Shown in pieces: positions 8,148 through 16,730 of a stretch of 64,000 nucleotides of DNA. The stretch's first letter is position 1; each line of letters opens with the position of its first letter. The DNA lies in assembly GCA_963846715.1 (NCBI GenBank), contig CAWJXA010000005.1, forward strand, positions 482,667-546,666, in the 5' to 3' direction. Made by a program: the position numbers and the translations under genes. Source of the DNA: Bog-257 sp963846715 (GTDB lineage Bacteria; Acidobacteriota; Terriglobia; Terriglobales; Acidobacteriaceae). The notes below the pieces were generated by a model. It saw only the letters and a list, made by a program, of their open reading frames with translations. It made no database searches and had not been told where the DNA came from.

Positions 8148-9209
8148 ATGCAGGCAGCGGTTTACCGCGGCGTCAACGACGTCCGCCTGGAGACGGTGCC
8201 GGTTCCCAAGATCGGGCCGGGAGAGATACTGGTTCGAGTTCATACCTGCGGCATCTGCGGTACCGACCTAAAGAAGATTGCGACTGGCTCCCATTCCGCC
8301 CCACGAATATTCGGGCATGAAACCACCGGCGTTGTCGCTGCCTTGGGCGAAGGGGTTGCCGATTACGAAATCGGCGACCGCGTCATGGTGTTCCATCACA
8401 TCCCGTGCGGCGAATGCTACTACTGCCGGCACAAGGTGTTTGCTCAGTGTCCGACTTACAAGAGAGTCGGCGCCACTGCCGGTTATGAGCCCAGCGGAGG
8501 CGGTTTTTCCGAGTATGTTCGGGTGCTGGAGTGGATCGTTCGCAAGGGCGTGGTCCGCATTCCAGACGGTGTTTCCTTTGCACAGGCTTCGTTTATCGAG
8601 CCCATCAATACCTGCATGAAAGGTATTGAAACACTGAGGCTTACGCCCGGTGAGTCCGTGCTGGTCATCGGCCAGGGGCCGATTGGCATTATCCTCGCCG
8701 CGCTGGCCCGGCGCTGCGGCGCGCGGGTAATAACTTCCGATTTGTTTCCCGAGAGGCTTACAATAGCTGAGACGTTCGGTCTGAACGAAAACATCGACGC
8801 TTCTACCTCCGACACGGTAAGGACCATCAAAGAATTGACGGAGGGCCGAGGGGCGGATGCGGCCATACTTGCAGTAGCGGGCAACGCTTTAATTCGTACA
8901 GCCATGGATGCTACGCGTCCTGGGGGGCGGATATTGCTGTTCGCGCAAACTCAGCACGGCGAGGCAACCATCGATCCGGCGGCGGTTTGCGTCGATGAGA
9001 AGAGTCTTTTGGGATCGTACAGCGCTTCCGTGGATTTGCAGGAAGAGTCCGCGCGATTCGTGTTGAGCGGAGAAATGGAGTTAGAGCGGCTCATCAGCCA
9101 CCGCTTTCCGCTGGCCCAGTCGGTGGAAGCGCTGCATTTGGCTGCCCACCCCAAACCTGACTCCATGAAGGTGGTCATTCAGCCGGGCAGCTTGTGGAAG
9201 GACCAATAA
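8148..9209 (+). CDS. Zinc-dependent medium-chain dehydrogenase (first of a pair)
   Basis: A 353-residue MDR-family alcohol/polyol dehydrogenase. The catalytic zinc region HTCGICGTD (C34, C37) and FGHETTG are present, as is a structural zinc site C-x2-C-x2-C-x7-C (CGECYYCRHKVFAQC). The Rossmann motif VLVIGQGPIGI follows. I prefer the ATG at 8148, where family similarity begins (MQAAVYRG); an in-frame ATG at 8091 would add 19 atypical residues. The gene directly abuts the second dehydrogenase and sits between hpnG and hpnC. Substrate cannot be told from sequence; oxidation or reduction of a hopanoid side-chain polyol is an inference from context only. Confidence 0.88.
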   Translation: MQAAVYRGVNDVRLETVPVPKIGPGEILVRVHTCGICGTDLKKIATGSHSAPRIFGHETTGVVAALGEGVADYEIGDRVMVFHHIPCGECYYCRHKVFAQCPTYKRVGATAGYEPSGGGFSEYVRVLEWIVRKGVVRIPDGVSFAQASFIEPINTCMKGIETLRLTPGESVLVIGQGPIGIILAALARRCGARVITSDLFPERLTIAETFGLNENIDASTSDTVRTIKELTEGRGADAAILAVAGNALIRTAMDATRPGGRILLFAQTQHGEATIDPAAVCVDEKSLLGSYSASVDLQEESARFVLSGEMELERLISHRFPLAQSVEALHLAAHPKPDSMKVVIQPGSLWKDQ

Positions 9210-10259
9210 GTGAACGGACACATGACAGCAGCAGTCCTCTATGGCAAAGAGGACGTCAAGATCGAGCGGGTACCGATCCCCACGCTGGACGAAGGGGAAG
9301 TGCTGGTCAAAGTACAAGTAGCACTGACCTGCGGCACCGATCTTAAGGTCTACCAGCGCGGCTATCACGCGCGCATGATTGTGCCTCCGGCTCTGTTCGG
9401 CCATGAATTGGCAGGTGTCATCGAAGAGGTAGGGCCCAACGTCAAAGGCTTTCGCAAGGGCATGCGGGTGGTGGCGCTGAACTCCGCGCCTTGCGGCACA
9501 TGCTTCTATTGCTCCAAGCATCAGGAAAATCTCTGCTCCGATCTGCTGTTTAACAACGGCGCCTATGCCGAGTACATCCGCATTCCTCGCCGCATTGTTG
9601 AGACCAACATGTTGGCCATTCCGAAGCATGTGACCTTTGAGGAAGCAGCGATGGTCGAGCCGCTGGCCTGTGTGCTGCGCGGTTTGCACGAAACCAAAAT
9701 GGAGATTGGCGACTCCGTCGCCGTGATCGGCGCCGGTCCCATTGGCCTGATGTTCGTGCAGGTGGCCAAGCTGGCCGGTTGTAATGTCATATCGGTGGTG
9801 AAACGGGAGTCGCAAGTAAGTGGCGCTCGTCGCCTGGGCGCCGACAGCACGGTGCAGATCACGTCCGTGGACGACCCGGTCAAAGCGGTGCGCAAACTTA
9901 CGCCCGAAGGACGCGGTTGCGACGTGGTGATCGAAGCGGTTGGCCGTCCGCAAGCGTGGGAGTGGACCATCGACATGGTGCGCAAAGGCGGCACCGTCAA
10001 CTTCTTCGGCGGTTGCGCCAGCGGGACAACGGTCGCTCTGGATACGCAACGTCTGCACTACAACGAGCTGACCCTGAAGGCCACGTTCCATCACACGCCC
10101 GAGACGGTGCGCAAAGCGTTCTCTCTGATTTGCGAGAAAAAAATCAAGGGCACCGACTACATCACCGGCGAGGCCCCGCTCTCGCGCTTGCAGCAGGTCT
10201 TGCGGCACATGCTCAATCGCAACGGCGACATCAAGACGGCCATCATCCCGGGAACGTAA
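9210..10259 (+). CDS. Zinc-dependent medium-chain dehydrogenase (second of a pair)
   Basis: A second MDR-family enzyme of 349 residues if the GTG at 9210 is used, or four residues shorter from the ATG at 9222. Zinc motifs LTCGTDLKVY and LFGHELAGVI, a structural zinc site CGTCFYCSKHQENLC, and a Rossmann motif VAVIGAGPIGLMF are intact. It starts on the base after the stop of the preceding dehydrogenase. The two are diverged paralogues rather than a recent duplication. The first protein keeps CGICGTD while this one has only one cysteine in that stretch. Substrate is unknown; a shared or sequential reaction on the same compound is plausible from the abutting genes. Confidence 0.88.
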   Translation: MNGHMTAAVLYGKEDVKIERVPIPTLDEGEVLVKVQVALTCGTDLKVYQRGYHARMIVPPALFGHELAGVIEEVGPNVKGFRKGMRVVALNSAPCGTCFYCSKHQENLCSDLLFNNGAYAEYIRIPRRIVETNMLAIPKHVTFEEAAMVEPLACVLRGLHETKMEIGDSVAVIGAGPIGLMFVQVAKLAGCNVISVVKRESQVSGARRLGADSTVQITSVDDPVKAVRKLTPEGRGCDVVIEAVGRPQAWEWTIDMVRKGGTVNFFGGCASGTTVALDTQRLHYNELTLKATFHHTPETVRKAFSLICEKKIKGTDYITGEAPLSRLQQVLRHMLNRNGDIKTAIIPGT

Positions 10260-10261
10260 AA

Positions 10262-10446
10262 GCAGTTGCCGGTTGTCGGTTGTCAGTTGGGTCAGGAAAA
10301 CCGATCCCGAGGCAACTTTACAAGCTGCTGCAAAACGCCGCCCTTCAAACGCTTTGTATCAGGGCATGACTTCAGTCATGCCGGAAAGTCATTTTTATTT
10401 TTGTCATCCCGAACGACTTTAGTCGTGAGGGATCCGCTGTTCGACT
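10262..10446. repeat. Composite intergenic repeat (GTTGCCGGTTGTC arm plus GGCATGACTTCAGTCATGCC palindrome)
   Basis: After the second dehydrogenase come a GTTGCCGGTTGTCGGTTGTC arm related to the 6.0-kb element, then a unit holding the perfect palindrome GGCATGACTTCAGTCATGCC, a T-rich spacer and CGACTTTAGTCG. The same unit, with GGCACGACTTCAGTCGTGCC, recurs at 48.35 kb. The palindromes could form RNA hairpins that lower readthrough into hpnC. Confidence 0.7.
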
Positions 10447-10485
10447 GCGCCACGAAACGGCCACTACCCGGTACAATTCTTCTAG

Positions 10486-11493
10486 ATGCTTCCTGTCCCA
10501 ACCGAAAATCGTGTTCCTAGCGGCTGGCGCTCCCTACCGCCGGAATATGCCATCCCGGAGCGCGCTCCTTCCTTGCAGGAAGCCCAGCAATATTGTTCCG
10601 GCCTGGCGCACTCGCACTACGAAAATTTCTCCGTCGTCACCTGGTTCCTGCCCAAACATCTGCATCAGCGTTTCTACAACGTATACGCCTACTGCCGCAT
10701 CTCCGACGATCTGGGCGACGAAGTGGGTGATCCGCAGCAGTCGCTGGCGTTGATGGACGAGTGGGAGTCCGAACTGAATGCGACCTACCTGAGTTTGGTC
10801 GAAGCCCCCCCGACCGATGTCCGTCAAGACGTGGTGAAACTGCAAGCCGAATTTCCGGGACGAAATCAGGTCGGCCCTCGTCACCCGGTATTCATCGCGT
10901 TGCGCGAGACTATCCGAGAGTGTGACATTCCTCGTAAGCCCTTCGCCGACCTCCTCACCGCATTTCGTCACGACCAGACTACGTCCCGCTATCCCACGTT
11001 CGACGATGTGCTGGGATATTGCCTAAATTCCGCCAATCCTGTGGGACATCTGGTGCTGTACTTGTGCGGCTATCGCGACGCCGAGCGGCAAAAGCTTTCC
11101 GACTATACCTGCACGGCCTTGCAGTTGGCGAATTTTTGGCAAGACGTTGCCGTCGATTACGGCAAAGGCCGCATCTACCTTCCGCTCGAAGACCTCGCGA
11201 AGTATGGCGTCAGCGAAGACGACATCGCGCAGCGTCGAGTGACGCCTGCGTTCCGGGGGATGATGAAGTTCGAAGTCGCGCGCGCCCGCGAGTGGTTCCA
11301 GATGGGCCTGCCGCTGGCGAAGATGGTCGATAAGCATCTGGCCCTCGACATCGAATTGTTCAGCCGAGGCGGGCTGGAGATATTGAATGCCATCGAGCGC
11401 CAACGTTACGACGTGCTCGCGCGCCGCCCCGTGATCTCCAAGCCGCGCAAGTTTTGGCTGCTGGCGCGCGCTGCTATGGGAAAGCTGCTGTGA
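10486..11493 (+). CDS. hpnC: Squalene synthase HpnC (hydroxysqualene synthase)
   Basis: A trans-prenyltransferase-like enzyme of 335 residues. In the three-enzyme bacterial squalene route, HpnD makes presqualene diphosphate, HpnC converts it to hydroxysqualene and HpnE reduces it to squalene. The first aspartate-rich motif is SDDLGDE (73-79) and the second is NFWQDVAVDY (216-225, D220 and D224), followed by KGRIYLPLEDL. The N-terminal 35 residues are an extension typical of variable HpnC starts. Its last codons overlap the GTG start of hpnD (GTGA). Confidence 0.94.
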   Translation: MLPVPTENRVPSGWRSLPPEYAIPERAPSLQEAQQYCSGLAHSHYENFSVVTWFLPKHLHQRFYNVYAYCRISDDLGDEVGDPQQSLALMDEWESELNATYLSLVEAPPTDVRQDVVKLQAEFPGRNQVGPRHPVFIALRETIRECDIPRKPFADLLTAFRHDQTTSRYPTFDDVLGYCLNSANPVGHLVLYLCGYRDAERQKLSDYTCTALQLANFWQDVAVDYGKGRIYLPLEDLAKYGVSEDDIAQRRVTPAFRGMMKFEVARAREWFQMGLPLAKMVDKHLALDIELFSRGGLEILNAIERQRYDVLARRPVISKPRKFWLLARAAMGKLL

Positions 11494-12404
11494 GCGAACA
11501 CCCGCTACAGTTGCGGGCCGCTTACGGAGTTTGCCGTCACATCGCGCGCTCCGCCGCCAAAAACTTCTACTACGGCTTTCTGGTTCTGCCCGCACGCAAG
11601 CGCAATGCCTTGTCGGCCGTGTACGCCTTCATGCGTCACGCCGACGATATCTCCGATGACCCTTCCATGCCGGCCGGACAGCGTCGCGAAAAGCTGGATG
11701 ATTGGATCAACGCACTGCGTCGCGTGGTAGCGGGCGAGCCCACCGACGATCCGGTACTCTTTGCGCTGGCCGACTCGCAGAGGACATTCAACATCCCCAT
11801 CGAACTGCTGGAGAAGCTGGTGCATGGCACGGAGATGGATGTGCCCGAACCTGCCGCTGGCCCGAAAGGCGCGCGGGACGCGGGAACTGTACCGCTGCAA
11901 TACGAAACCTTCGATCAGCTCTACGATTACTGCTACCACGTGGCGTCGGTGGTCGGGCTAATTTGCATTCGCATCTTTGGCTATCGCGATCCGCGCGCCG
12001 AAAAGCTGGCGGAGCAAACCGGCGTTGCTTTTCAGCTTACCAACATCATTCGCGACGTGAAGGAAGACGCTGCGATGGGACGCGTCTATCTTCCCCGAGA
12101 AGACATGGCGCGCTTCGGCGTCGAGCCTCACGCGCTGACTAACGGTACGGCGTCCATGTCGCTGCGCCCGGTTCTGGAATTCGAGGCTGAGCGCGCGCGC
12201 GAATTTTATTGCGCGGCAGATGAACTTCTGCCGCTGGTGGACGAAGAAAGTCAGCCGGCGTTGTGGACACTGGTCGAGATTTATCGTCGTTTGCTGAACC
12301 GGATCGCAGCTCGTAACTACGACGTCTTTTCGGAGCGTGTGCACCTAAGTACGGCGGAAAAGCTTGCGGTGCTGAGCAAGGGCTTCTGGAAGCGCCTGAC
12401 ATGA
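11490..12404 (+). CDS. hpnD: Presqualene diphosphate synthase HpnD
   Basis: HpnD condenses two farnesyl diphosphates to presqualene diphosphate. The protein is 304 residues from the GTG at 11490, which overlaps the hpnC stop as GTGA and gives the expected start just before RAAYGVCRHIAR; an upstream in-frame ATG at 11454 lies inside hpnC and is less likely. Motifs: DDISDD at 52-57, LQYETFDQLYDYCYHVASVVG, and the second aspartate motif TNIIRDVKEDAAMGRVYLP. The stop overlaps the hpnE start as ATGA, so hpnC, hpnD and hpnE are translationally coupled. Confidence 0.94.
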   Translation: MSEHPLQLRAAYGVCRHIARSAAKNFYYGFLVLPARKRNALSAVYAFMRHADDISDDPSMPAGQRREKLDDWINALRRVVAGEPTDDPVLFALADSQRTFNIPIELLEKLVHGTEMDVPEPAAGPKGARDAGTVPLQYETFDQLYDYCYHVASVVGLICIRIFGYRDPRAEKLAEQTGVAFQLTNIIRDVKEDAAMGRVYLPREDMARFGVEPHALTNGTASMSLRPVLEFEAERAREFYCAADELLPLVDEESQPALWTLVEIYRRLLNRIAARNYDVFSERVHLSTAEKLAVLSKGFWKRLT

Positions 12405-13798
12405 GCGCCGTGCTACCAAATCCTCAGCGTAAGTCGGTTGCCATCATTGGCGGAGGACTCGCCGGCCTTGCCGCCGGAAGTGCGCTCGCGGATGCGGGAT
12501 ATCAAGTCGAATTGTTCGAGCGGCGTCCCTACCTCGGCGGCCGCGCATCCTCCTACGAGTTGCCGGGAACGGGCGAGGTAGTGGATAACTGCCAGCATGT
12601 CCTGCTTGGCTGTTGCACAAACCTAATTGAGTTCTATCGTCGCCTTGGTGTTGAGCAGCAAATCCGCTGGTACGATGAAATTACCTTCATCCTTCCCGGT
12701 GGCCGCTCGTCAACGCTCAAGCCAGGTGTGCTGCCGCCGCCCTTTCATGCCGCGCCCTCGTTTCTCGACTCGTCCGTACTTAATCTGAGCGACAAGCTGG
12801 CCATCGCGCGCGCCATGATGGCACTGGTTCCACGCCTCCCCAGCGATGAAGGAGAAAATTTCCTGTCGTGGCTGTTGCGGCACGGCCAGACACAGAAGGC
12901 GATCAATCGTTTCTGGATGCCGGTCCTGGTCAGCGCGCTCAATGAAGACTTGGACCGGATGTCAGTTCGCTATGCGGCACAAGTCTTTCGCGAATCGTTC
13001 CTGAAGTCGGCCGAAGCGGGACGCATGGGAGTCCCGTCCGTTCCGCTCTCTGAACTCTACGGGACAGCGGCCGCCTACATCGAAGCGCGCGGAGGCAAGG
13101 TGCATACCCGCGCGGCTGTGGATTCGGTTAGCGCCGATCGCGATGGTGTGCAACTCTGTGTCGGCGGCGAAAATGTGCGCGCCGACTATGCCATTCTCGC
13201 TACGCCATTCGGCGGTGTCGAAAGGCTGCTTCCCGATGTGCCCCAGCTCGTACCGCTACGAGAGCAGTTGCGTAACTTTTCCTCTTCTCCAATTACCGGG
13301 ATACACCTCTGGTTTGACCGCGAGATCACCCCGCTGGAACATGCGGTGCTGCTGGAACGCACGATTCAGTGGATATTCCAGAAGTCGAAGATTCTGGCCA
13401 CGCGCCGGGAATCGGCGGATGACGGGAGTTATCTCGAACTGGTCGTGAGTGCGTCGAAAACGCTGGTCGACAAATCGCGCGGCGAGATTATAGAGATGGC
13501 AGTCAGAGAACTGGGAGAATTTTTCCCGGCGGCGCGCGAGGCCAAACTGACGAAGTCCACGGTCATCAAGGAAGTCCACGCGACCTTCTCGCCCACTCCG
13601 GGCAGCGATGCGTTTCGCCCTTCGCACATCGGTCCCTGGCCCAGATTGTTTCTCGCCGGAGATTGGACCGCGACCGGCTGGCCCTCGACCATGGAAGGCG
13701 CGGTGCGCAGCGGCTACGGCGCTGCCGAGGCGTTAAGCGGTCGCAAATTCCAGGTGCCTGACCTGCCAGCAAAAGGGTTGATGCGGGTGTTCGGGTAG
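12401..13798 (+). CDS. hpnE: Hydroxysqualene dehydroxylase HpnE (FAD-dependent)
   Basis: HpnE is an FAD-dependent amine-oxidase-type enzyme that reduces hydroxysqualene to squalene. The 465-residue product has the dinucleotide-binding motif IIGGGLAGLAAG (15-26), followed by VELFERRPYLGGRASSY. It has the typical C-terminal FAD segment LFLAGDWTATGWPSTMEGAV. It is the last gene of the hopanoid operon, with a 58-base gap before the toxin-antitoxin pair. Length and motifs are normal. Confidence 0.94.
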   Translation: MSAVLPNPQRKSVAIIGGGLAGLAAGSALADAGYQVELFERRPYLGGRASSYELPGTGEVVDNCQHVLLGCCTNLIEFYRRLGVEQQIRWYDEITFILPGGRSSTLKPGVLPPPFHAAPSFLDSSVLNLSDKLAIARAMMALVPRLPSDEGENFLSWLLRHGQTQKAINRFWMPVLVSALNEDLDRMSVRYAAQVFRESFLKSAEAGRMGVPSVPLSELYGTAAAYIEARGGKVHTRAAVDSVSADRDGVQLCVGGENVRADYAILATPFGGVERLLPDVPQLVPLREQLRNFSSSPITGIHLWFDREITPLEHAVLLERTIQWIFQKSKILATRRESADDGSYLELVVSASKTLVDKSRGEIIEMAVRELGEFFPAAREAKLTKSTVIKEVHATFSPTPGSDAFRPSHIGPWPRLFLAGDWTATGWPSTMEGAVRSGYGAAEALSGRKFQVPDLPAKGLMRVFG

Positions 13799-13856
13799 TT
13801 CCCGCCGCCCCATTCCTTCACCATCTTCACCAGCTGGTGCTAAGATACATTTGCCT

Positions 13857-14093
13857 ATGAAACGCGCAACCGTAACCATTCCCGACGACCTGGCCGACGC
13901 CGTTGAAAGCTACGTTCGAGACCAGGAAGCCCCGCCACCGCTCACCGCTGTGGTGCAGGCGGCGCTGCGTCAGTACTTAGCACTGCGCGGCTACCTGCGG
14001 CCCACTGGCCCGCTACGCATACGACCCGCCCGGCGCGGGAGCGGCCATAGCGACATTAGCGTAGAACACGACCGTTATTTTGCCGAGCCATGA
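13857..14093 (+). CDS. Putative VapB-like ribbon-helix-helix antitoxin
   Basis: A 78-residue protein whose N-terminus, MKRATVTIPDDLADAVESYV, matches the beta-strand and first helix of ribbon-helix-helix DNA-binding antitoxins. The C-terminal part, rich in arginine and then acidic (SDISVEHDRYFAEP), would be the toxin-binding tail. I chose the ATG at 13857 over a TTG two codons upstream. Its stop overlaps the start of the PIN-domain gene as ATGA, the standard antitoxin-first arrangement. Such pairs usually repress their own promoter. Confidence 0.75.
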   Translation: MKRATVTIPDDLADAVESYVRDQEAPPPLTAVVQAALRQYLALRGYLRPTGPLRIRPARRGSGHSDISVEHDRYFAEP

Positions 14094-14494
14094 ATCGGGC
14101 GATTCTTGCTGATGCGGGTCCCCTTTTCGCCGCGGTCGATCCTGACGATATGCATCACAAGCGCGCCCAGAACGAATTGAAGGTCGCCGCGCGCGAGAAG
14201 CGAGACGTGATTGTTTCTTATTCCACCTTGCTCGAGACCCATTCCCTCCTGTTGCGTCGGTTAGGTAGACAGTCAGCAGAAAACTGGCTGACCGACGTAC
14301 TGGCAAGTTCCAGGTTGGTGAATCCCGCAGCGGAGGATTACATCGCTGCGGCAATGAAGCTAGCTACGTTCAACGACCAATCTATAACACTATTCGACGC
14401 CGTACTTGGCGCGCTAGCCGTACGATTAGACATTCAGGTCTGGACTTACGACCACCACTTCGATGTAATGCGTACCAAAGTCTGGCGCTCATAA
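14090..14494 (+). CDS. PIN-domain ribonuclease, putative VapC-like toxin
   Basis: A 134-residue PIN-domain protein, expected to be a Mg-dependent endoribonuclease. The acidic active-site residues are visible: D7 in ILADAGPLFA, the glutamate of STLLETHSLL, the aspartate in SITLFDAVLGALA and the last in TYDHHFDVM. It is co-translated with the ribbon-helix-helix gene upstream. It ends 15 bases before the convergent M13 peptidase gene. The RNA target cannot be predicted. Confidence 0.82.
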   Translation: MNRAILADAGPLFAAVDPDDMHHKRAQNELKVAAREKRDVIVSYSTLLETHSLLLRRLGRQSAENWLTDVLASSRLVNPAAEDYIAAAMKLATFNDQSITLFDAVLGALAVRLDIQVWTYDHHFDVMRTKVWRS

Positions 14495-14509
14495 ACATCT
14501 TTTTTCTCG

Positions 14510-16600
14510 TCACCACACCTTGCACACCTTGTCCGCCGCCTTCACCATTGGCTGCCCCGGTTTACACGAGAACGCCGCACCAAACTCCGGCACGTTCACC
14601 ACCACGCCATTGATGCGGTACTGCGCCGGCGAGTGCGGATCGGTGATGGCTCGCGCCCGCAGGTCTTCGGGCCGGTCGTTCGCGCACGCCCACTGCGCAA
14701 AGCCCACGAAGAATCGCTGGTCCGGAGTTAGTCCATCCTCGTTGGCCAGCTGTTTACTCTTGTCTGCGTCCTTCCACGCGATATAGGCCAGAATCGTTCC
14801 TCCCAGGTCGGCAACATCCTCGCCTTCCGTTAGCTTGGAGTTAATGTGGATGTCATCCACCACCACGTACTTCGCGTACTGGTCGACCACGCAGTCGGCG
14901 TGCTTCAGGAATTGCTTGGCGTCCTGCGTCGTCCACCAATCCTTCAGGTTGCCCTTGGAGTCATACTGACGGCCTTCATCATCGAAGCCATGAGTCAGTT
15001 CATGCCCAATCGTCGAACCGGTGTTGCCGTAGTTGGGAGCGTCGTCCAATTTCGCGTCATAGAGCGGCGGCTGCAGCACGCCGGCCGGGAAGTTGATGTC
15101 GTTCATCTGCGGGTTGAAGTAGGCGTTCACGGTCGGCGGGGTCATGTCCCATTCGGTGCGATCCACCGGCTTGCCCACCTTGTTGAACTCGCGATGGTTC
15201 TCGAATTCTTCCGCCCGTTCGACATTGCCATAGAAATCGTCGCGCGTGATCACGACCGAGCTGTAGTCGCGCCATTTGTCGGGATAGCCGATCTTGTTGC
15301 GGATGGCATGCAGCTTATTGAGCGCCTGCTGCTTGGTCTGCGGACTCATCCAATCCAATTGCTGGATGCGCAGCGCCATGGCGTCCTCTATCTCCTTGGT
15401 CATCTCCAGAGTAGCGGCCTTCAGCTCCGGCGGGAACGTCTTGCGCACATACGCTTGTCCCAGTGCCTCGCCTAGTTGCTGGTCTACACGTTGCACACAG
15501 CGCTTCCAGCGAGGTTGCAGCTCCTTGGCTCCGCGCAGATATTGCCGATAGAACGCGAAGTTTTCGTTGACGAAGGCCGAAGAGAGAAAGGGGGAGCTGG
15601 AATTTGCGATATGAAAACGCAGATAACTCTTCCAGTCGTCCAATGAAGTAGAAGTCAGTTGCTCATTCAGCTCTTTCAGGAATTCCGGCGACTCCACATT
15701 CAAAATCTCAAATGGTGGGACTTGTGAAGTAGAGAAATAAACGTTCCACTCGAAGTTCGGAGCGATTTTGTTCAGTTCAGCGACCTTCATCTTGTGCTTG
15801 ATCTTGTAGGGGTCGCGCCGGTCCACGCGCGTCAACGATGCCTTCGCCAGGGCGGTCTCGACGCGCATAACCGTGTCGGCTTCTTTTTGCGCCGTGGCCG
15901 GCGAATCGCCCAGCAACGCGAGCATCTTCTGCACGTGCTGCAGATAGCGTGCACGAATCTCTTTCGACTTGGTGTCGTCCTTGGTGTAATAATCGCGGTC
16001 CGGCAGTCCCAGGCCGCCCTGGTCCACGCTGACAATCATGGCGTCGGAGTTGTCCGGGTCCTGCTGCGATCCGCTGTCGAAAAGCATGGCATCACCCGCC
16101 AGGTGCAGCTTGGCCACCAGAGGTGCAAGCTCGTGTACGCTCTTGATGGCCTGCACTTGGTCGAGCGCGGGCTGCATGGGTTTGGCGCCCAGCTTCTCGA
16201 TGGCGGATTCATCCATGCATGCTGCGTAGTAATCGCCGATCTTCTGCGTCACGGCGTCATTATCTTTTGCCACCGATGCCTGTTCCAGAATGCTGCGCAA
16301 GTAGTTCAGATTGTCTTCATACAACTTGGAATAAACGTCCCAGCGGACCTGGTCGGCTGGTATGGGATTATTTTTCTGCCAGCCACCGCACGAGTAGTGA
16401 TAAAAATCCACGCACGGGTCAACCGAGTGGTCCATGGCGGTCACGTCGAGGCTGGGAATGTACGGCAAGGTTGCCTCGTGGGGAGCGCCCGGTGCGTTGC
16501 TGGTGCTGTTCGCCGGCGAGGTGGTCTGCGCGCCCATTTCCAGAGCGAATATTGCTGCGACGATAAAACAGAAAAAGAGCAGGAAAGTCTTGCGGTTCAC
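14510..16600 (-). CDS. M13 family (neprilysin-like) secreted zinc metallopeptidase
   Basis: A 696-residue M13 oligopeptidase. The zinc motif H533-E-L-T-H537 (GHELTHGFDDEG), the downstream glutamate motif in EGEDVADLGG and the substrate-binding VNAYFNPQMNDI are intact. The last residues, CKVW, are the usual family ending. An N-terminal signal (RKTFLLFFCFIVAAIFALEM) indicates export. I chose the GTG at 16600 because a GGAGG site (cctcc at 16607-16611 on the plus strand) lies six bases before it; a TTG eight codons upstream would include that site in the coding sequence. Probable role: degradation of peptides outside the cytoplasm. Confidence 0.93.
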   Translation of the reverse strand: MNRKTFLLFFCFIVAAIFALEMGAQTTSPANSTSNAPGAPHEATLPYIPSLDVTAMDHSVDPCVDFYHYSCGGWQKNNPIPADQVRWDVYSKLYEDNLNYLRSILEQASVAKDNDAVTQKIGDYYAACMDESAIEKLGAKPMQPALDQVQAIKSVHELAPLVAKLHLAGDAMLFDSGSQQDPDNSDAMIVSVDQGGLGLPDRDYYTKDDTKSKEIRARYLQHVQKMLALLGDSPATAQKEADTVMRVETALAKASLTRVDRRDPYKIKHKMKVAELNKIAPNFEWNVYFSTSQVPPFEILNVESPEFLKELNEQLTSTSLDDWKSYLRFHIANSSSPFLSSAFVNENFAFYRQYLRGAKELQPRWKRCVQRVDQQLGEALGQAYVRKTFPPELKAATLEMTKEIEDAMALRIQQLDWMSPQTKQQALNKLHAIRNKIGYPDKWRDYSSVVITRDDFYGNVERAEEFENHREFNKVGKPVDRTEWDMTPPTVNAYFNPQMNDINFPAGVLQPPLYDAKLDDAPNYGNTGSTIGHELTHGFDDEGRQYDSKGNLKDWWTTQDAKQFLKHADCVVDQYAKYVVVDDIHINSKLTEGEDVADLGGTILAYIAWKDADKSKQLANEDGLTPDQRFFVGFAQWACANDRPEDLRARAITDPHSPAQYRINGVVVNVPEFGAAFSCKPGQPMVKAADKVCKVW

Positions 16601-16730
16601 GTTGGGCCTCCGAAGGAAGGGCAAGGATAGCAGAGGCGCGAAGCCAACACGAAAAATGTCGTGGCTCAGCGCCTCGTAAAAATGCAGCTGACATCGAATT
16701 GCCAGACCTTCGTCCGCGTAGAAGCCTGAT

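Noticed and set aside
9081..10208. 375-codon open frame antisense to the second dehydrogenase
   Set aside because: The forward strand encodes complete zinc and Rossmann motifs; the antisense frame has none.
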